Shown: one piece after another, positions 63,634 to 64,000 of the stretch
How the letters are laid out: every line of letters begins with the position of its first letter
Position numbering within the stretch: the stretch's first letter is position 1
Assembly: GCA_964019655.1 (NCBI GenBank)
Contig: CAXHTR010000004.1
Span: 930,001-994,000 of the forward strand
Direction: 5' to 3'
Length of the DNA: 64,000 nt
Origin: Perkinsela sp. pyNocScin1
Taxonomy: Eukaryota; Euglenozoa; Kinetoplastea; Prokinetoplastida; Perkinselidae
Translations under genes and position numbers: made by a program
The notes under the pieces: generated by a model
What the model was told of the DNA's origin: nothing
Database searches by the model: none
What the model saw: only the letters and a program-made list of their open reading frames with translations

Positions 63634-64000
63634 CATACAGCGATAAATCGTACAAGACGGGGCATGATGAGCTCGACAGGGAGATTATGGAGGCTTACGA
63701 GCGGCTCAAGAAGGAGGTGCCTATTCATCAGATGCGGCGCATTGAGCACCGGATCCATGACGGCATCTTTCAGCAAATGAAGGCCAACTCTGCAAAGGTC
63801 TGCAGCCGTATGAAGGACGAGTTTGCCACGTGTGTAAACGCAACCAGTATCCTCCAGTGGAACCAATGCCGGACGACGCACGACGCGTTGAACGAGTGCT
63901 ACCGCGCGCAGAACTCCGAGGAGAACTACCAGCGAATTCGCCTGCAGTTCCTCAACGGGGAGCTTCACGAGCTCCACAAGCAGCGCCTGACGGCCAAGGT
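63630..64000 (+). CDS. Twin CX9C protein, CMC1-like, cut by window end
   Basis: The frame opens at the ATG at 63630 and stays open to the last base (123 codons). The CHCH motif is exact: Cys-x9-Cys in CSRMKDEFATC and Cys-x9-Cys in CRTTHDALNEC. The preceding RRIEHRIHDGIFQQMK and following YQRIRLQFLNGELHELHKQR match the CMC1 family, copper-linked intermembrane-space proteins that help cytochrome c oxidase assembly. No presequence, as expected for Mia40 import. COX19-type relatives are alternatives. Its last residues lie beyond the window. Confidence 0.85.
   Translation, partial: MTYSDKSYKTGHDELDREIMEAYERLKKEVPIHQMRRIEHRIHDGIFQQMKANSAKVCSRMKDEFATCVNATSILQWNQCRTTHDALNECYRAQNSEENYQRIRLQFLNGELHELHKQRLTAK

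Overview
The window reads as nuclear DNA of a gene-dense, intron-poor protist, most probably a kinetoplastid-type euglenozoan with a reduced genome. A Perkinsela-like endosymbiont is my guess from gene density and the LRR family, but I cannot prove the species. Evidence: about 42 protein genes, all readable as single uninterrupted ORFs; short intergenic gaps (often 60-200 bp); long runs of genes on one strand (all 23 genes from 34.6 kb to the end are on +; all but one from 1 to 19.5 kb are on -); and a DNA primase with the AEP plus PriCT-2 layout known from kinetoplast DNA primases. All contents are eukaryotic (SSU processome, NOP56, EMC1, SNARE, HORMA, ABCE1). No rRNA, tRNA, spliced-leader array or CRISPR was recognised.

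Layout. 1-10.1 kb: six paralogous leucine-rich-repeat (LRR) proteins, the first cut by the window edge, with a succinate-semialdehyde-dehydrogenase-like gene among them. The LRR gene at 6555-7871 is the only + gene in this block and lies beside a structured GC-rich repeat element (5818-6487). 10.3-19.5 kb (-): rhodanese (CEP41-like), two probable mitochondrial proteins of unknown function, PWP2/UTP1, a small SMIM4-like membrane protein, an unknown protein and S-adenosylhomocysteine hydrolase. 20-26.4 kb: small mixed-strand units (a basic protein, a membrane DnaJ protein, a small Tim chaperone, PA2G4/EBP1, COQ4, and a candidate secreted protein with NLS-like sequence). 26.4-29.7 kb: gene-poor convergent region with 2.6 tandem copies of a 906-bp unit carrying a broken Tc1/mariner-like transposase. 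29.7-34.2 kb (-): EMC1, a small unknown protein, a PIP kinase. 34.6-64 kb (+): TYW3, a CDK5/PHO85-type kinase, a coiled-coil protein, the kDNA-type primase, a HORMA protein, ABCE1, FEN1, NOP56, uL11, UQCC1/CBP3-like, a membrin-like SNARE, a CASD1/RWA-type membrane acyltransferase, UTP11, a pseudokinase, a CMC1-like protein cut by the window end, and several large helical proteins of unknown function.

Themes. Three genes act in ribosome biogenesis (PWP2, UTP11, NOP56), joined by uL11 and ABCE1 on the ribosome itself. Several serve mitochondrial import or respiratory assembly (small Tim, CMC1-like, UQCC1-like, SMIM4-like, COQ4). Primase and FEN1 could act together in mitochondrial or nuclear DNA replication. 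Strand changes are divergent at 5387-6554, 19519-20092, 23488-23843 and 34242-34662 (candidate transcription starts) and convergent at 7872-8111, 21504-22110 and 26434-29698 (candidate ends). In an organism with polycistronic transcription these are the main regulatory places; I saw no motif shared between them.

Start codons: several ORFs open further upstream only at TTG or GTG. For those I chose the first in-frame ATG and say so. Family assignments come from reading motifs by eye; no database search was run.
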